Shown: positions 23,593-32,065, numbered from the stretch's first letter. The stretch: DNA of 64,000 nucleotides from Elusimicrobiota bacterium (GCA_030696455.1 JAUYSH010000036.1:21275-85274); one strand, 5' to 3'. The notes: generated by a model from the letters alone, not told the origin. Made by a program: numbers and translations.

Positions 23593-23672
23593 GGACTCAA
23601 GGTTAGCCCCCCTTCCCGAAAATTTCAAGAGGACGCCTGGACAATCCTCCGATGGGAGTATATCCTCCCACG

Positions 23673-24362
23673 ATGCTCCGGCCGATCGCCCTCCTCCTCC
23701 TCCTCGCCGCCGTCCTCGTGACGGCCGGCTGCCGCATGACCGTGAGGCTGGTGAAGGGCACGGTGAAGACGACGGCGCAGGCGACGTACGGCACGGCCAA
23801 GGTCGCCACCAAGGTCGCCTACGGCACGGCCGTCGTCGCGGGCGGGCTGATCAAGGACTTCGGCTACTACGCCGCGAGGAAGGCCTTCTACGAGAAGCAC
23901 CATGACGCCGGAGACCTTCCCTCCGCTCCGGTCAAGCGCGTGGTCGGCCGGCGCTATCCGAAGCTCCCGGTTTATCAGGGCGACTACCGCTGGCCCCTCG
24001 CCGCGGGGATCGTCAGCTCAGAGTTCGGACGCCGGTGGAACCGGCCTCACGAGGGCCTCGATATCGCCGCCGACGAGGGCGAGCCCGTGTTCGCGTCCGC
24101 GGCCGGCGAGGTCCTGTACGCGAACAACCGCATGCGCGGCTACGGCAACGTCGTCATCCTGCGCCACGACGCCCAGGTCACCACGCTCTACGCCCACAAC
24201 CAGTCCTTAAAGGTCCGCCTCGGGGAGAAGGTGGAGCAGGGTCAGGTGATCGCCCTGCTGGGAAGCACCGGACGCTCCACGGGGCCGCACATCCACTTCG
24301 AGATCCGGCGCGCCCGGACGGCGCTGAACCCGCGCAAGGTCCTGCCCAAGAGCCGCTTCTAA
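23673..24362 (+). CDS. M23 family metallopeptidase lipoprotein
   Basis: The ATG at 23673 gives MLRPIALLLLLAAVLVTAGCRM, with lipobox TAGC. The C-terminal domain (about residues 110-229) is M23: RWNRPHEGLDIAADEG (first zinc ligands H and D), and HIHFEIR (HxH) near the end, so the active site is complete. A helical Lys/Thr/Ala linker (GTVKTTAQATYGTAKVATKVAYGTA) precedes it. Role: peptidoglycan endopeptidase or amidase activator in the envelope. Confidence 0.92.
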   Translation: MLRPIALLLLLAAVLVTAGCRMTVRLVKGTVKTTAQATYGTAKVATKVAYGTAVVAGGLIKDFGYYAARKAFYEKHHDAGDLPSAPVKRVVGRRYPKLPVYQGDYRWPLAAGIVSSEFGRRWNRPHEGLDIAADEGEPVFASAAGEVLYANNRMRGYGNVVILRHDAQVTTLYAHNQSLKVRLGEKVEQGQVIALLGSTGRSTGPHIHFEIRRARTALNPRKVLPKSRF

Positions 24363-24649
24363 CCGTCCGACAGCGCGCCGTGCAGCGCTTCCTCGAACGC
24401 GGCGACGAACGCCCCCGCGGTCGGGTGATCGGCGCGCCGTCCGCTCCACCGTCCCGAGAGCACGCGGAACGCGACCGAGTCGTCGTTGACTTCCACGCGC
24501 ACGCGATGCCCCCGGATGAGGCAGAAGGGCGGCTCATGTGGCTCGTCCTTCTCGAGCTGCAGGTCGTCCTCGCCGATGCCGTGCCGGCGCAGGACGATGA
24601 GCGCCGTCTCGCGCAGGCGGGGCTCCAAAGCTTCGCCGGAGGATGTCAT
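24359..24649 (-). CDS. Small hypothetical protein
   Basis: 96 residues with no recognisable domain (MTSSGEALEPRLRETALIVLRRHGIGEDDLQLEKDEPHEPPFCLIRGHRVRVEVNDDS). Pattern suggests a small alpha/beta fold. A TAGACT box ends 6 nt before the ATG, supporting it as a real gene. The stop overlaps that of the convergent M23 gene by four bases (CTAA). Confidence 0.6.
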   Translation of the reverse strand: MTSSGEALEPRLRETALIVLRRHGIGEDDLQLEKDEPHEPPFCLIRGHRVRVEVNDDSVAFRVLSGRWSGRRADHPTAGAFVAAFEEALHGALSDG

Positions 24650-24655
24650 TCGGGG

Positions 24656-24661
24656 AGTCTA
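24656..24661 (-). promoter_or_regulatory. Putative leaderless -10 box of the gene at 24649
   Basis: TAGACT on the minus strand ends exactly 6 nt before the ATG; it overlaps the last codons of the upstream response regulator gene. Confidence 0.5.
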
Positions 24662-24666
24662 GGAAA

Positions 24667-25080
24667 TTAGGCGGAGGCGGAGGCGCCGGGTTCCATCAGT
24701 TCCCGGAGGCTCTTCACGATCCCGGCGTAATCATCCAGGTCCGACGGTTTCATCAAATAGCAGGCCGCGCCGAGGCTCATCGCCTCATTCCTGTCGGCCT
24801 CGTGGTCGGAGGAGGTGAAGATGGCGACCGGGATCTCTTTGAGCCGGGGGTCGCTCTTGATGCGACGAAGCAGCTCGAGCCCGTCCATGCGCGGCATCTT
24901 GATGTCCGTGAGGATCGCCCGCGGAAGAAGGCGGGCGGCCTCGCAGTCGGCGATCAGCAGATCGAGAGCGTCCTTGCCGTCCTTGGCGACGACGACCGGG
25001 ATCTCGAATTTCTGAAGCCGGAAGCCCAGCAAGGCCAGCTCGACGTCGTCGCCGTCGTCTTCGACGAAGAGAAGGCTCAT
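24667..25080 (-). CDS. Response regulator, receiver domain only
   Basis: Start at 25080 (MSLLFVEDDGDDVELALLGF) overlaps the kinase stop by ATGA. 137 residues, a complete CheY-like receiver: acidic pair EDD, phosphoacceptor Asp in AILTDIKMPRMDG, Thr/Ser in IFTSSD and Lys in YLMKPSD. No output domain. The operon partner is the PAS histidine kinase. Confidence 0.93.
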   Translation of the reverse strand: MSLLFVEDDGDDVELALLGFRLQKFEIPVVVAKDGKDALDLLIADCEAARLLPRAILTDIKMPRMDGLELLRRIKSDPRLKEIPVAIFTSSDHEADRNEAMSLGAACYLMKPSDLDDYAGIVKSLRELMEPGASASA

Positions 25081-26762
25081 ATTTCGGTGTTGAGGGTGAA
25101 GAAGAAGGTGGCGCCCTTCTCGATGCCCCCCTCGGCCCACACCCGTCCGTGATGGCGATGGATGATCCGTTCGACTAGACCCAAGCCGACGCCCGTGCCG
25201 GGAAAATCCTCCTCGGGATGAAGCCGCTGGAAGGTCCCGAACAGCTTATGCGCGAACTGCATGTCGAAGCCCGCGCCGTCATCCCGGACGAAATAGGCCG
25301 GAGCCTCCCCGATCGTCGTCACGCCGAACTCGATGCGCGCGGCCGCATGCTTGCTCGTGAACTTCCAGGCGTTGGCGAACAGGTTCCGGAGAGCGATGGC
25401 GAGAAGCTCGCGATCCCCCCGTGCGCGCATGCCGCCGGCGATCACGACCTCGACCTTCCGCTCCGGCTCGCTCTTGCGCAGCTCATCGAGAGCCGCTCGC
25501 GCGATCTCGCTGAGGTCGCAGTCGACCTCGGCCAGGGGCTTGCGCGTGACCCGCGCGAGCTTGAGCTGGTCGTCGATCAAGCCCTGCATCTTGGCGGCGG
25601 CCGCCCGGATGGTGTCGAGATAGCGCTGCTCCTCTGGATTGAGCTTGCCTTCCGCGCTCTTGATGACCGCGTCGCTGAAGGCCGCGATCTTCCTCAACGG
25701 GGCCCGCAGATCGTGCGAAGCGGAATAGGCGAAGGTCTCCAGCTCCTTGTTCACCTCGGTCAGCCGAGAGGTCCTATCCTTGACCTTGGTCTCGAGCTCG
25801 TGCTTGACGTCCTGGGCCTCGATCCGCTTCCGCCGGCGTTCCGTGACGTCGACGACGGTCCCGATGAGACGGTCCGCTCCGCCGTGCCGCCGGCGCGCAT
25901 CGTCCACGAAAGCCCTCGCTTTCGCGAGGACCCAGCGCTCGCCGCCGCCCCGGATGGGGATCCGGAACTGCATGTCCCCGTCGACGGCGTCGGGGAGCAG
26001 GGCGCGTTCGAACATCGCCGCGACCGTCTGACGTTCCTCGGGATGGATCCCCCTGAGGAACTGTTCGAAGCTGACGGATTCGGGGTCGTCCCCGAGCTCG
26101 AAGAGCTCCGCGGCGCGCTTCGAGACCGTCATGGTCTTCTTGGCGACGTCGTAGTCCCAGGTGCCGAGCCCGGTGGAATCCCCCGCCAGACGCAGGCGTT
26201 CCTCGCTGTCGCGCAGCAGCTCGTCCTTCTTCTTGCGGGAGGTGTCGTCGCGGATCAGCTTCACGAAGCCCCGCACCTCGTCGTTCTCATCCTTCAACGG
26301 AAAGGACAAACCGTAGCACCAGAGGCGCCGTCCGTCCTTGCAGACGTGCCAGCGCTCATCGTCTTGCCGGCCTTTTTCGAGCGCCGTGGCGAACTCCTGC
26401 TTGTCGATGCCTTTCTCGATGTCCTCGGGCGTGAAAAGCAAGGTGACGCTCTGACCGATGATCTCGCCCTCGGTGTAGCCGAACATCGCCGCCGCGGGGC
26501 CGCTCCAGCTGCTGATCACGCGATCCTTATCCATCGTGATGAGGGCGTATTCGTTAAGGCTTTCGACCGCCAGACGGAAGAAATCCGGCACACCGCGGAA
26601 GGTCCGGTGGCGGCCGCCCTTGGATCTGTCGGACAAGCGGGAGGTGAACCAGCCTCGAGCCTGCCGGCTGGCCGACTGCTCTTCGGGTCTGCCCGAGAAT
26701 CGCGAGGAGAACCAGACCCTCAATCGTCGCGCACGTGATTGCTTTGCAGGCGTTTCCATCAT
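25077..26762 (-). CDS. PAS-PAS sensor histidine kinase
   Basis: The ORF continues upstream to 27122, but MMETPAKQSR at 26762 (or 26759) with an upstream GGGAG is the likely start. About 562 residues: two PAS domains (ESLNEYALITMDKDRVISSWSG... and AGDSTGLGTWDYDVAKKTMTVSKRAAELF), HisKA with phosphoacceptor His in YSASHDLRAPLRKI, and a HATPase domain (NLFANAWKFTSK; DDGAGFD; GTGVGLGLVERII). No transmembrane helices, so it senses a cytoplasmic cue. The linked receiver follows directly. Confidence 0.93.
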   Translation of the reverse strand: MMETPAKQSRARRLRVWFSSRFSGRPEEQSASRQARGWFTSRLSDRSKGGRHRTFRGVPDFFRLAVESLNEYALITMDKDRVISSWSGPAAAMFGYTEGEIIGQSVTLLFTPEDIEKGIDKQEFATALEKGRQDDERWHVCKDGRRLWCYGLSFPLKDENDEVRGFVKLIRDDTSRKKKDELLRDSEERLRLAGDSTGLGTWDYDVAKKTMTVSKRAAELFELGDDPESVSFEQFLRGIHPEERQTVAAMFERALLPDAVDGDMQFRIPIRGGGERWVLAKARAFVDDARRRHGGADRLIGTVVDVTERRRKRIEAQDVKHELETKVKDRTSRLTEVNKELETFAYSASHDLRAPLRKIAAFSDAVIKSAEGKLNPEEQRYLDTIRAAAAKMQGLIDDQLKLARVTRKPLAEVDCDLSEIARAALDELRKSEPERKVEVVIAGGMRARGDRELLAIALRNLFANAWKFTSKHAAARIEFGVTTIGEAPAYFVRDDGAGFDMQFAHKLFGTFQRLHPEEDFPGTGVGLGLVERIIHRHHGRVWAEGGIEKGATFFFTLNTEI

Positions 26763-26939
26763 CGGCTCCCACTCCCTTGCAGTGTAGCACCCTGGCTCCG
26801 CTCGACGAAGAACCGGACCGCGACGCCCTTGTCCCGTTTTCGTGACGGGGCGGCGCACGGGCGGCGCAAAGACCTTGCAGGGCGGCAATAGGCTCTTCCC
26901 GGCTATCTTCGTATGCTCGGGAAGACAAGGAGACTCCCG

Positions 26940-27359
26940 ATGAAGAATAACAGAAGTCTGATCTCGACCTGGCTGCTCGCCGCCGGCGCGGCCCTGCTCG
27001 CCGCGGGCTGCGCCGGCACGGAGACCCTCTCGGCCAGCCCGGCGCTGCCCGCCGCCGAAGGCACCGTCCGCTGCGCCAAGGCCGCCAACGACAACACCTC
27101 CATCGACCTGAAGGTGAAGCACCTGGCGAACCCGGACCGGCTCACGCCCCCGGCGGCGGTCTACGTCGTCTGGACGAAGACCGACAAGGACGCGGAGCCG
27201 CGCAACATCGGCGCCCTGACGGTGGACGAGAGCCTCACCGGCCGCCTGAAGACGGTCACGTCGCTGCGCCGCTTCGAGCTGTTCGTCACCGGCGAGGCGA
27301 CGGGGCAGGCGCCGTCTCCGTCCGGCGAGCCCGTGCTGTGGGCGAACTGCAGCCGCTAA
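26940..27359 (+). CDS. Hypothetical lipoprotein
   Basis: The ATG at 26940, preceded by AAGGAGA, starts MKNNRSLISTWLLAAGAALLAAGCAG, a lipoprotein signal with lipobox AAGC. About 139 residues; the mature part ends AVYVVWTKTDKDAEPRNIGALTVDESLTGRLKTVTSLRRFELFVTGEATGQ, a beta-sandwich-like pattern. Divergent from the histidine kinase, with 177 nt between. Confidence 0.78.
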   Translation: MKNNRSLISTWLLAAGAALLAAGCAGTETLSASPALPAAEGTVRCAKAANDNTSIDLKVKHLANPDRLTPPAAVYVVWTKTDKDAEPRNIGALTVDESLTGRLKTVTSLRRFELFVTGEATGQAPSPSGEPVLWANCSR

Positions 27360-27362
27360 GGG

Positions 27363-28004
27363 CTACGGCTGGCGGCCGCGTCCGGGCTCGAGCTTGAGCA
27401 CCATGCCGGGACGCAGCTGGCGCGGGTTGCGGATGTCGTTGAGGGCGAGGATCGCCCTGACGGTGGTGCGGTGGCGGCTGGCGATCTTCCCCAGCACGTC
27501 GCCCTTGCGGACCGTGTAGCGCAGCAGCGAAGGCCCCGGGTTCCAATCCGCGACCTCGGCAAGGCGCGCGCGAAAGATGTCCCTGGAACCCTTGGGCACC
27601 CGGAATAGGAAGCCCGGACGATTCGGCTGGGTCGCCCAGTTGCGGACCTGGGGGTTGAGCCGCTGGATCTCCGTAAGCTCGACGCCGGCGGCCTTGGCGG
27701 CGGGCCCGCGATCCGAATCCGGGTTCGCCAGATTGATCACCAGCACCGGCAGCCGGTACCCGTCGACGGGAACCGTGCCGCTCTCGGTCACGACGAGCCC
27801 GATGCGGTCGGGCCGGGCTTCCTCGGGCAGGCCCTCGTGCTCGAGCCACCAGCACGCGTACCGGCTGCAGACCTCGGGCTGGCCCAGATCATGGACCGTG
27901 CAGCCGACCGGGCCGAGCAGCCGGCACCATACGCCGGCGGGCTTGTCCAACGCCGGCAAGGGGAAGACCTTGCAGCACTCGCGGCACTCGCCGCACGTCC
28001 GCAT
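27363..28004 (-). CDS. Chimeric YkgJ-type cysteine-cluster / MltD-like LysM protein
   Basis: 213 residues. The N-terminus is a YkgJ/UPF0153-type cysteine cluster: CGECRECCKVFPLPALDKP... WCRLLGPVGCTVHDLGQPEVCSRYACWWL. From about residue 92 it switches to the linker and LysM repeat of MltD-type lytic transglycosylases: GVELTEIQRLNPQVRNWATQP... FLFRVPKGSRDIFRARL, then YTVRKGDVLGKIASRHRTTVRAILALNDIRNPRQLRPGMVLKL. The MltD catalytic SLT domain and a signal peptide are absent. A cytoplasmic-type cysteine cluster joined to a wall-binding repeat looks like a deletion fusion. Reads as one uninterrupted ORF. Confidence 0.72.
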   Translation of the reverse strand: MRTCGECRECCKVFPLPALDKPAGVWCRLLGPVGCTVHDLGQPEVCSRYACWWLEHEGLPEEARPDRIGLVVTESGTVPVDGYRLPVLVINLANPDSDRGPAAKAAGVELTEIQRLNPQVRNWATQPNRPGFLFRVPKGSRDIFRARLAEVADWNPGPSLLRYTVRKGDVLGKIASRHRTTVRAILALNDIRNPRQLRPGMVLKLEPGRGRQP

Positions 28005-28136
28005 GCGGATAGCTGAGCAAGTTCCGCGCGTCGGCGCTACGGCTCGGTTGATTGACCGTTACATCACGACCATGGTGAAGGCTCCCTTCTCCAGCTATAG
28101 CTATATGAGAGATAGGCCCTCCCCGGGAGGATCACC

Positions 28137-28277
28137 ATGAAACTCATAGACAAGCTGCAAACGACGATGCACAAGACCGTGGGTAACGAGGACGGAGTGG
28201 TGGGATACGGCATCGCTTGGCTTCTGGGCGTACCGCTGAGCGTATTGGTCGTGATCTACCTGATCTTCGGCCGCTAG
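28137..28277 (+). CDS. 46-aa single-span membrane peptide
   Basis: Too short for the ORF track. RBS GGGAGG is 6 nt before ATG 28137. The product MKLIDKLQTTMHKTVG... has an amphipathic N-terminus and a single C-terminal transmembrane helix (VVGYGIAWLLGVPLSVLVVIYLIFG). No family recognised. Supported by the good RBS, clean reading frame and the nearby convergent DUF1398 gene stop 10 nt away. Confidence 0.6.
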   Translation: MKLIDKLQTTMHKTVGNEDGVVGYGIAWLLGVPLSVLVVIYLIFGR

Positions 28278-28287
28278 CGTCGGCGAC

Positions 28288-28701
28288 CTAAACTTCGACT
28301 GCGGGATACGCTTCGACATACGTCTCCCCGGAAGCCCCCCCGTAGGTCACCGTTCGGGCCGCGAAATCGACGTCGTACCCGACGACCCCGGCCTTCCAGG
28401 CCGCCATCAAGAACTCAGGGAAGGTGCTCCTGCCGGCTTGGTCGGTCCGCAGGGCCGCGATAAGCGCCGCCCGGTCGAATGGCGCCACGTCCGCCATCCC
28501 GCTGATCAGAGGCGCCCCCACCACGACGACGGGGCCCTTCTCGGTCAAGAATAGACTTTGACAGGCGGGCAAGGACCAGGAGTTGCGCGTGACGCCCGCG
28601 CGCCGCAGAGTCTCGGCAAGATACGGGAAGCCGCCCGCTTTAGGACGGCCCGCCATCGCCCGCTGCATGGCCGACTCAAGATTTTCAATCGCTTCGCTCA
28701 T
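28288..28701 (-). CDS. DUF1398 family protein
   Basis: MSEAIENLESAMQRAMAGRPKAGGFPYLAETLRRAGVTRNSWSLPACQSLFLT... STFPEFLMAAWKAGVVGYDVDFAARTVTYGGASGETYVEAYPAVEV matches DUF1398 (YbcV-like), including its GGFPYLAE and STFPEFL blocks. About 137 residues; the alternative start MGNFQ (28716) adds five residues. Function unknown. The 18-bp palindrome (28737-28754) lies 35-52 nt upstream of its start. Confidence 0.85.
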   Translation of the reverse strand: MSEAIENLESAMQRAMAGRPKAGGFPYLAETLRRAGVTRNSWSLPACQSLFLTEKGPVVVVGAPLISGMADVAPFDRAALIAALRTDQAGRSTFPEFLMAAWKAGVVGYDVDFAARTVTYGGASGETYVEAYPAVEV

Positions 28702-28733
28702 CTGAAAATTCCCCATTCCGCATATCGCAACAC

Positions 28734-29060
28734 TTGACTGTTTCCGGAAACAGTTCACGTCGAGATTGGCTGCCCGAACCGGACGCTCCTCAAAACGAAA
28801 AAGGCCTTTTATTCGAGTTTTCTTTCGGTCAGCTAAACACGGCCAAAGGCGAGAAGCGCCTCTTACCGCATGAGGCATTCGCCGAGGCCGCCCGTGAAAA
28901 ATTCATTCGGCCCAAGACTCGCTCTCTCAAGGATCAAATCCTCCTCGCCCGAGAATGCCGACTGAAGCTGCTGAATTTCCCCGCTTTGACGCGCAAGGAC
29001 ATCGCCAAGCAGCTCGACATGACAACGGCCCGTCTCAATCAGATTTTACGCCGACTGTGA
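28734..29060 (+). CDS. HTH-containing remnant or small protein, start uncertain
   Basis: Open frame of 108 codons from TTG 28734, with no internal ATG upstream of the helix-turn-helix; it could extend upstream as a truncated gene. The end, ARECRLKLLNFPALTRKDIAKQLDMTTARLNQILRRL, reads as a recombinase-associated helix-turn-helix, as in small ORFs near resolvases. The palindrome covers the proposed start region. May be a degraded mobile-element fragment. Confidence 0.42.
   Translation: MTVSGNSSRRDWLPEPDAPQNEKGLLFEFSFGQLNTAKGEKRLLPHEAFAEAAREKFIRPKTRSLKDQILLARECRLKLLNFPALTRKDIAKQLDMTTARLNQILRRL
28737..28754. repeat. 18-bp perfect palindrome, copy 2 (possible operator)
   Basis: ACTGTTTCCGGAAACAGT, identical to the core of the 20-bp copy at 8472-8491. 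It lies 35-52 nt upstream of the DUF1398 start and on top of the HTH ORF start, between the two divergent frames. Confidence 0.8.
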
Positions 29061-29066
29061 TCCAGT

Positions 29067-30794
29067 TCAGATCGCGACGGACTTCACCCTCTCAAGGAGC
29101 TTCATAAAATTGCGTTTGCGTTTGTAGACCGTCCTCATCTCGTTCAGGTACGCAGCGAATTCACGCTCACGACCGAGACGGCTCATCAACTCTCGGACCT
29201 GACGGACGAGGCGGACGACGCCGGCGTAGTCCGGACTGCCCATCCTCTCCAGAATCCGTTTGACCTCGGCTCGATAGACCTGCAAAGCGTCTTGAGGGTG
29301 TTCTTTTTCGCGAAGGTGCGCCAGCTTCATCCGGAGTTCCGGGTGACATCCTCCGGCCTTGGCCTCGGTCCAGGCACCCTCCACGTCCTCCTCCCAAAGC
29401 AGTATCTCGACCAACCTGGACTGATGCGGCGTCATCCATGGCTGCGGCGAGTTCTTGCGCTTGGCCGCGTCGAAGCGCTCGCGCAGCAGCCCGACCGCCT
29501 TTTCCCGCCACTTCGGCCACTGTCCGGCCCGTTCGGCGTGCGCCTTCAAGTCCTGGTAAGCCCCCAGATCCGGGCTATCCCCGAAATTTTTCCAGATCAA
29601 TTCCATGGCCTCATCGTGACGCTTGCGCCGATGATACTCCCCGGCAAGAAAAGTCCGGAGACGCGAACCATTTTCCTTAGGGAAGGCCTTGCGGCCGCGC
29701 TCCGCCCAATCCAGCGCCTCATCGTGGCGGCCCGCCTTCATGTAAAGCTCCGCGATTCCAAGATAATAATACGGACTGGAAAGGTCGCGGCTCTTGATCG
29801 CGGCCAGCTCCTCAAGGTCGCCGGAGACTTCGGCCAACGTCTCCATGATGTACCTGATACGGAAGCTCCCGTCGGAGAACTGGCTCTTGGCGCCGGGCTC
29901 CTTCTGAGGAATCTTCGCCCACTCCGCCTGAGCAAGGCGCCGGTATTCAGCCAATCCCTCCCGCCCCATCACATCGGCGTGGGTCCGAACCACGCCGTGA
30001 AATACATCCCACTCCGAATGAAGGCTCCGGCCGAACAAGCGCCGGGCCAAGGCCTTCGGCTCCGGCCTGGCGGCCACGCAAGCCGCATGATGCAGTTCTT
30101 CGATGCGCTCGATGATCGGCCGCATGTAGCCGGCGGAATCGTCCAACGAATGGATCTTCTTCTCGATCCCGCTCAGGAAATACTCCGCGAGCCCCACGCA
30201 CTCATCGGGATAAGCGATGAGCGCCGACGACAGTTCGCGAATCAAGTCCTCCAGCCCGCGCGAAAAGGCCCTCATCGAGCGGTAGTCGACGAAACGCTCC
30301 GACTTCGTCGCCTGGTCGATCGCCTTGCGGAAAGTCGACGCGAGATCGCCGGGATCATCTCGCCGGGCGGTCAGACACAGCCTTTGGAAGAATCGATCGT
30401 CATCGCCGACCTGGCCCATAATCATCTCGACGAGCGCCTTCTTCTCCAGACCCGTCAGATGGCGGCGGATATCATCGAGTTGGCGCGCGTATTCATCGGA
30501 GGAGCCGCGACTGTCGATCCAGGCCAAGCCGACCGCCACGCAATGCTTGCAGACGGCGCCGTCGTCGCCCAACGGGCAAGTGCAGTCGAATTCGAGCCCG
30601 CCCTTCGCCGCCGCGATACGGACCTCATAGGTTTCCGTGCCCTGCACCTTCGCCGTGATGACGCCTGACAGCACGCGCAAGCGCTCCACCAGCTCCTGCT
30701 CGAAATAGTCCTCGCCGCGCTCGAAGTACGTGTCGCCGGCCGCGGCCCGCAGCGTCTCCCGGCTTAAAAGCTCATCGAAGGATGGCTCTTCCAC
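29067..30794 (-). CDS. SWIM zinc-finger protein with TPR-like helical body
   Basis: 575 residues, GTG start. The N-terminus carries FDCTCPLGDDGAVCKHCVAVGLAW, the SWIM (CxCx(n)CxH) zinc finger. The rest is rich in paired helices (YYLGIAELYMKAGRHDEALDWAERGRKAFPKE and similar), as in TPR/SEL-like repeats. SWIM proteins of this size often accompany SNF2 helicases or MoxR/vWA systems; none is nearby here. Likely a nucleic-acid- or protein-binding scaffold. Base composition is less GC-rich than the flanks, which may mean transfer. Confidence 0.85.
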   Translation of the reverse strand: MEEPSFDELLSRETLRAAAGDTYFERGEDYFEQELVERLRVLSGVITAKVQGTETYEVRIAAAKGGLEFDCTCPLGDDGAVCKHCVAVGLAWIDSRGSSDEYARQLDDIRRHLTGLEKKALVEMIMGQVGDDDRFFQRLCLTARRDDPGDLASTFRKAIDQATKSERFVDYRSMRAFSRGLEDLIRELSSALIAYPDECVGLAEYFLSGIEKKIHSLDDSAGYMRPIIERIEELHHAACVAARPEPKALARRLFGRSLHSEWDVFHGVVRTHADVMGREGLAEYRRLAQAEWAKIPQKEPGAKSQFSDGSFRIRYIMETLAEVSGDLEELAAIKSRDLSSPYYYLGIAELYMKAGRHDEALDWAERGRKAFPKENGSRLRTFLAGEYHRRKRHDEAMELIWKNFGDSPDLGAYQDLKAHAERAGQWPKWREKAVGLLRERFDAAKRKNSPQPWMTPHQSRLVEILLWEEDVEGAWTEAKAGGCHPELRMKLAHLREKEHPQDALQVYRAEVKRILERMGSPDYAGVVRLVRQVRELMSRLGREREFAAYLNEMRTVYKRKRNFMKLLERVKSVAI

Positions 30795-30833
30795 CAGTCA
30801 ATTCCCTCTCCAACGCCCTCCAAGGCGCAAGCC

Positions 30834-30876
30834 TTGGCGCGAGTTTGGCGCAAGTTTTGGCGCAAGTTGGCGCAAG
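30834..30876. repeat. Four direct copies of TTGGCGC(A/G)AG
   Basis: The 10-nt unit occurs at 30834, 30845, 30857 and 30867 (the first with one difference), in the gap between the Fic stop and the SWIM start. Possible regulator or integration-related binding array. Confidence 0.7.
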
Positions 30877-30877
30877 T

Positions 30878-31924
30878 TTAGGCCGCCCCCTTGCCGGGCC
30901 GATAGCGGAGCTTGTTGGTGGCCCCTTCGGGAACCAGTAGGCCTTTGTCCACCATGCCCTTTAGTTCCCGCTGGAGTGTCCGACGAGGGGCAACCTTGAA
31001 GAGTCCGATGAAGTCTTTGAGAGTCAGGCCCCCATGCTCTACCGCGTGCCTCAAGGCCGTTCGTTGCCTGTCGTTCAGGGTATGCTTTCGCGCGAGGAGG
31101 TCGAGCCGAATCACCTTCTCGCCCCGCTCCTGGACCTCCCGCATCTGAGTCGCCAAACCGTCCGTGAAGAACTCCAGCCAGCTCGTCAGGTCCATGCCCC
31201 GCTCGCGAACGCCCTGGATAGCCTTATAGAAGGCGGTCCGGTCCCGGTCATAGTATTCACTGATCGTGAACAGGCGCTTGAAGTCGTAGCCCTTGCGGTA
31301 GAGACAGAGGGTCGATAGAAGCCGGGAGGTCCGGCCGTTGCCGTCGTCAAAGGGATGGATATGAACAAGCTGGAACTGAGCGACGCCCGCTTCGAGAACC
31401 GGGTTGATGCCGTGCTCCGTCCGCAGCCAGCCGACCAGGTCCGCCATCATCCCGGGAACCTCGGCCGGAGGCGGCGGCGTGTAAATCACCTGCTTGGTCT
31501 TCGAATTGACCACGTAGTTCTGGCCTTTGCGATACTGTCCGGGAGACGCCTTGTCGCCGCGTACGCCTTTGACCAAACGTTTGTGAATCTCGCGAAGCAG
31601 CGCCTCCTTGATGGGCTCCCCGTTGTCCAAGTATTCGGTTACAAGATCGAAAGCGTCGCGGTAATTCAGAAGCTCCCGAGCATCATCAGGATCAGCACCG
31701 GGAACCTTTTTACCGGCAAGAAGCTTTTCCGACTCTTCGAGGGTCAAGTGCGTCCCCTCAATGTGAGTCGTATGATGCGCTTCCAAGAGGAGCGCACGCT
31801 TCTGCATTTCGGAGATCCAGTCCTCCGAGAGCTTGGCCGCATCCAGAAAACCGCGCGCCCGCTCGATCCGAGTCAGAGCGGCCGCGACGGCGTTGGTGAT
31901 CGTGAACTTCGGTAAAAAAGACAT
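30878..31924 (-). CDS. Fic domain AMP-transferase
   Basis: 348 residues. The catalytic motif HPFDDGNGR (H190 of [14 protein letters not shown]) is intact. An N-terminal inhibitory (S/T)xxxE(G/N) motif is visible as TTHIEG (residues 52-57), so activity is likely self-restrained. The C-terminal about 90 residues ([51 protein letters not shown]) form a winged-helix DNA-binding domain, an architecture typical of Fic proteins that AMPylate host or own targets and may autoregulate. No antitoxin gene is adjacent. Located just 3' of a tRNA gene. Confidence 0.9.
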   Translation of the reverse strand: MSFLPKFTITNAVAAALTRIERARGFLDAAKLSEDWISEMQKRALLLEAHHTTHIEGTHLTLEESEKLLAGKKVPGADPDDARELLNYRDAFDLVTEYLDNGEPIKEALLREIHKRLVKGVRGDKASPGQYRKGQNYVVNSKTKQVIYTPPPPAEVPGMMADLVGWLRTEHGINPVLEAGVAQFQLVHIHPFDDGNGRTSRLLSTLCLYRKGYDFKRLFTISEYYDRDRTAFYKAIQGVRERGMDLTSWLEFFTDGLATQMREVQERGEKVIRLDLLARKHTLNDRQRTALRHAVEHGGLTLKDFIGLFKVAPRRTLQRELKGMVDKGLLVPEGATNKLRYRPGKGAA

Positions 31925-31933
31925 CAGACGACG

Positions 31934-31939
31934 AGTCTA
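31934..31939 (-). promoter_or_regulatory. Putative -10 box of the Fic gene
   Basis: TAGACT on the minus strand lies 9 nt before the ATG at 31924, a looser match than most. Confidence 0.35.
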
Positions 31940-31994
31940 CAAAAACGAGAAGCCCTCCGAGAGGAGGGCTCCGTTCCGACTGTAGGTCTAAATT

Positions 31995-32065
31995 CTGCGG
32001 GACTAGGACTCGAACCTAGAAAAGCGGATTCAGAGTCCGCTGTGATACCATTTCACCATCCCGCA
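31995..32065 (-). tRNA. tRNA-Gln (CUG)
   Basis: 71 nt on the minus strand folds as a cloverleaf: acceptor TGCGGGA/TCCCGCA, D arm GTGA-TCAC, anticodon stem GCGGA/TCCGC with loop CTCTGAA (anticodon CTG), T arm CTAGG-TTCGAGT-CCTAG. CCA is not encoded. Its 3' end faces the Fic/SWIM stretch and could be an integration target. Confidence 0.93.

Noticed and set aside
28300-28325. Possible att site matching the tRNA-Gln 3' end (CTGCGGGA)
   Set aside because: Only 8 nt match inside DUF1398 codons; too short to support integration.
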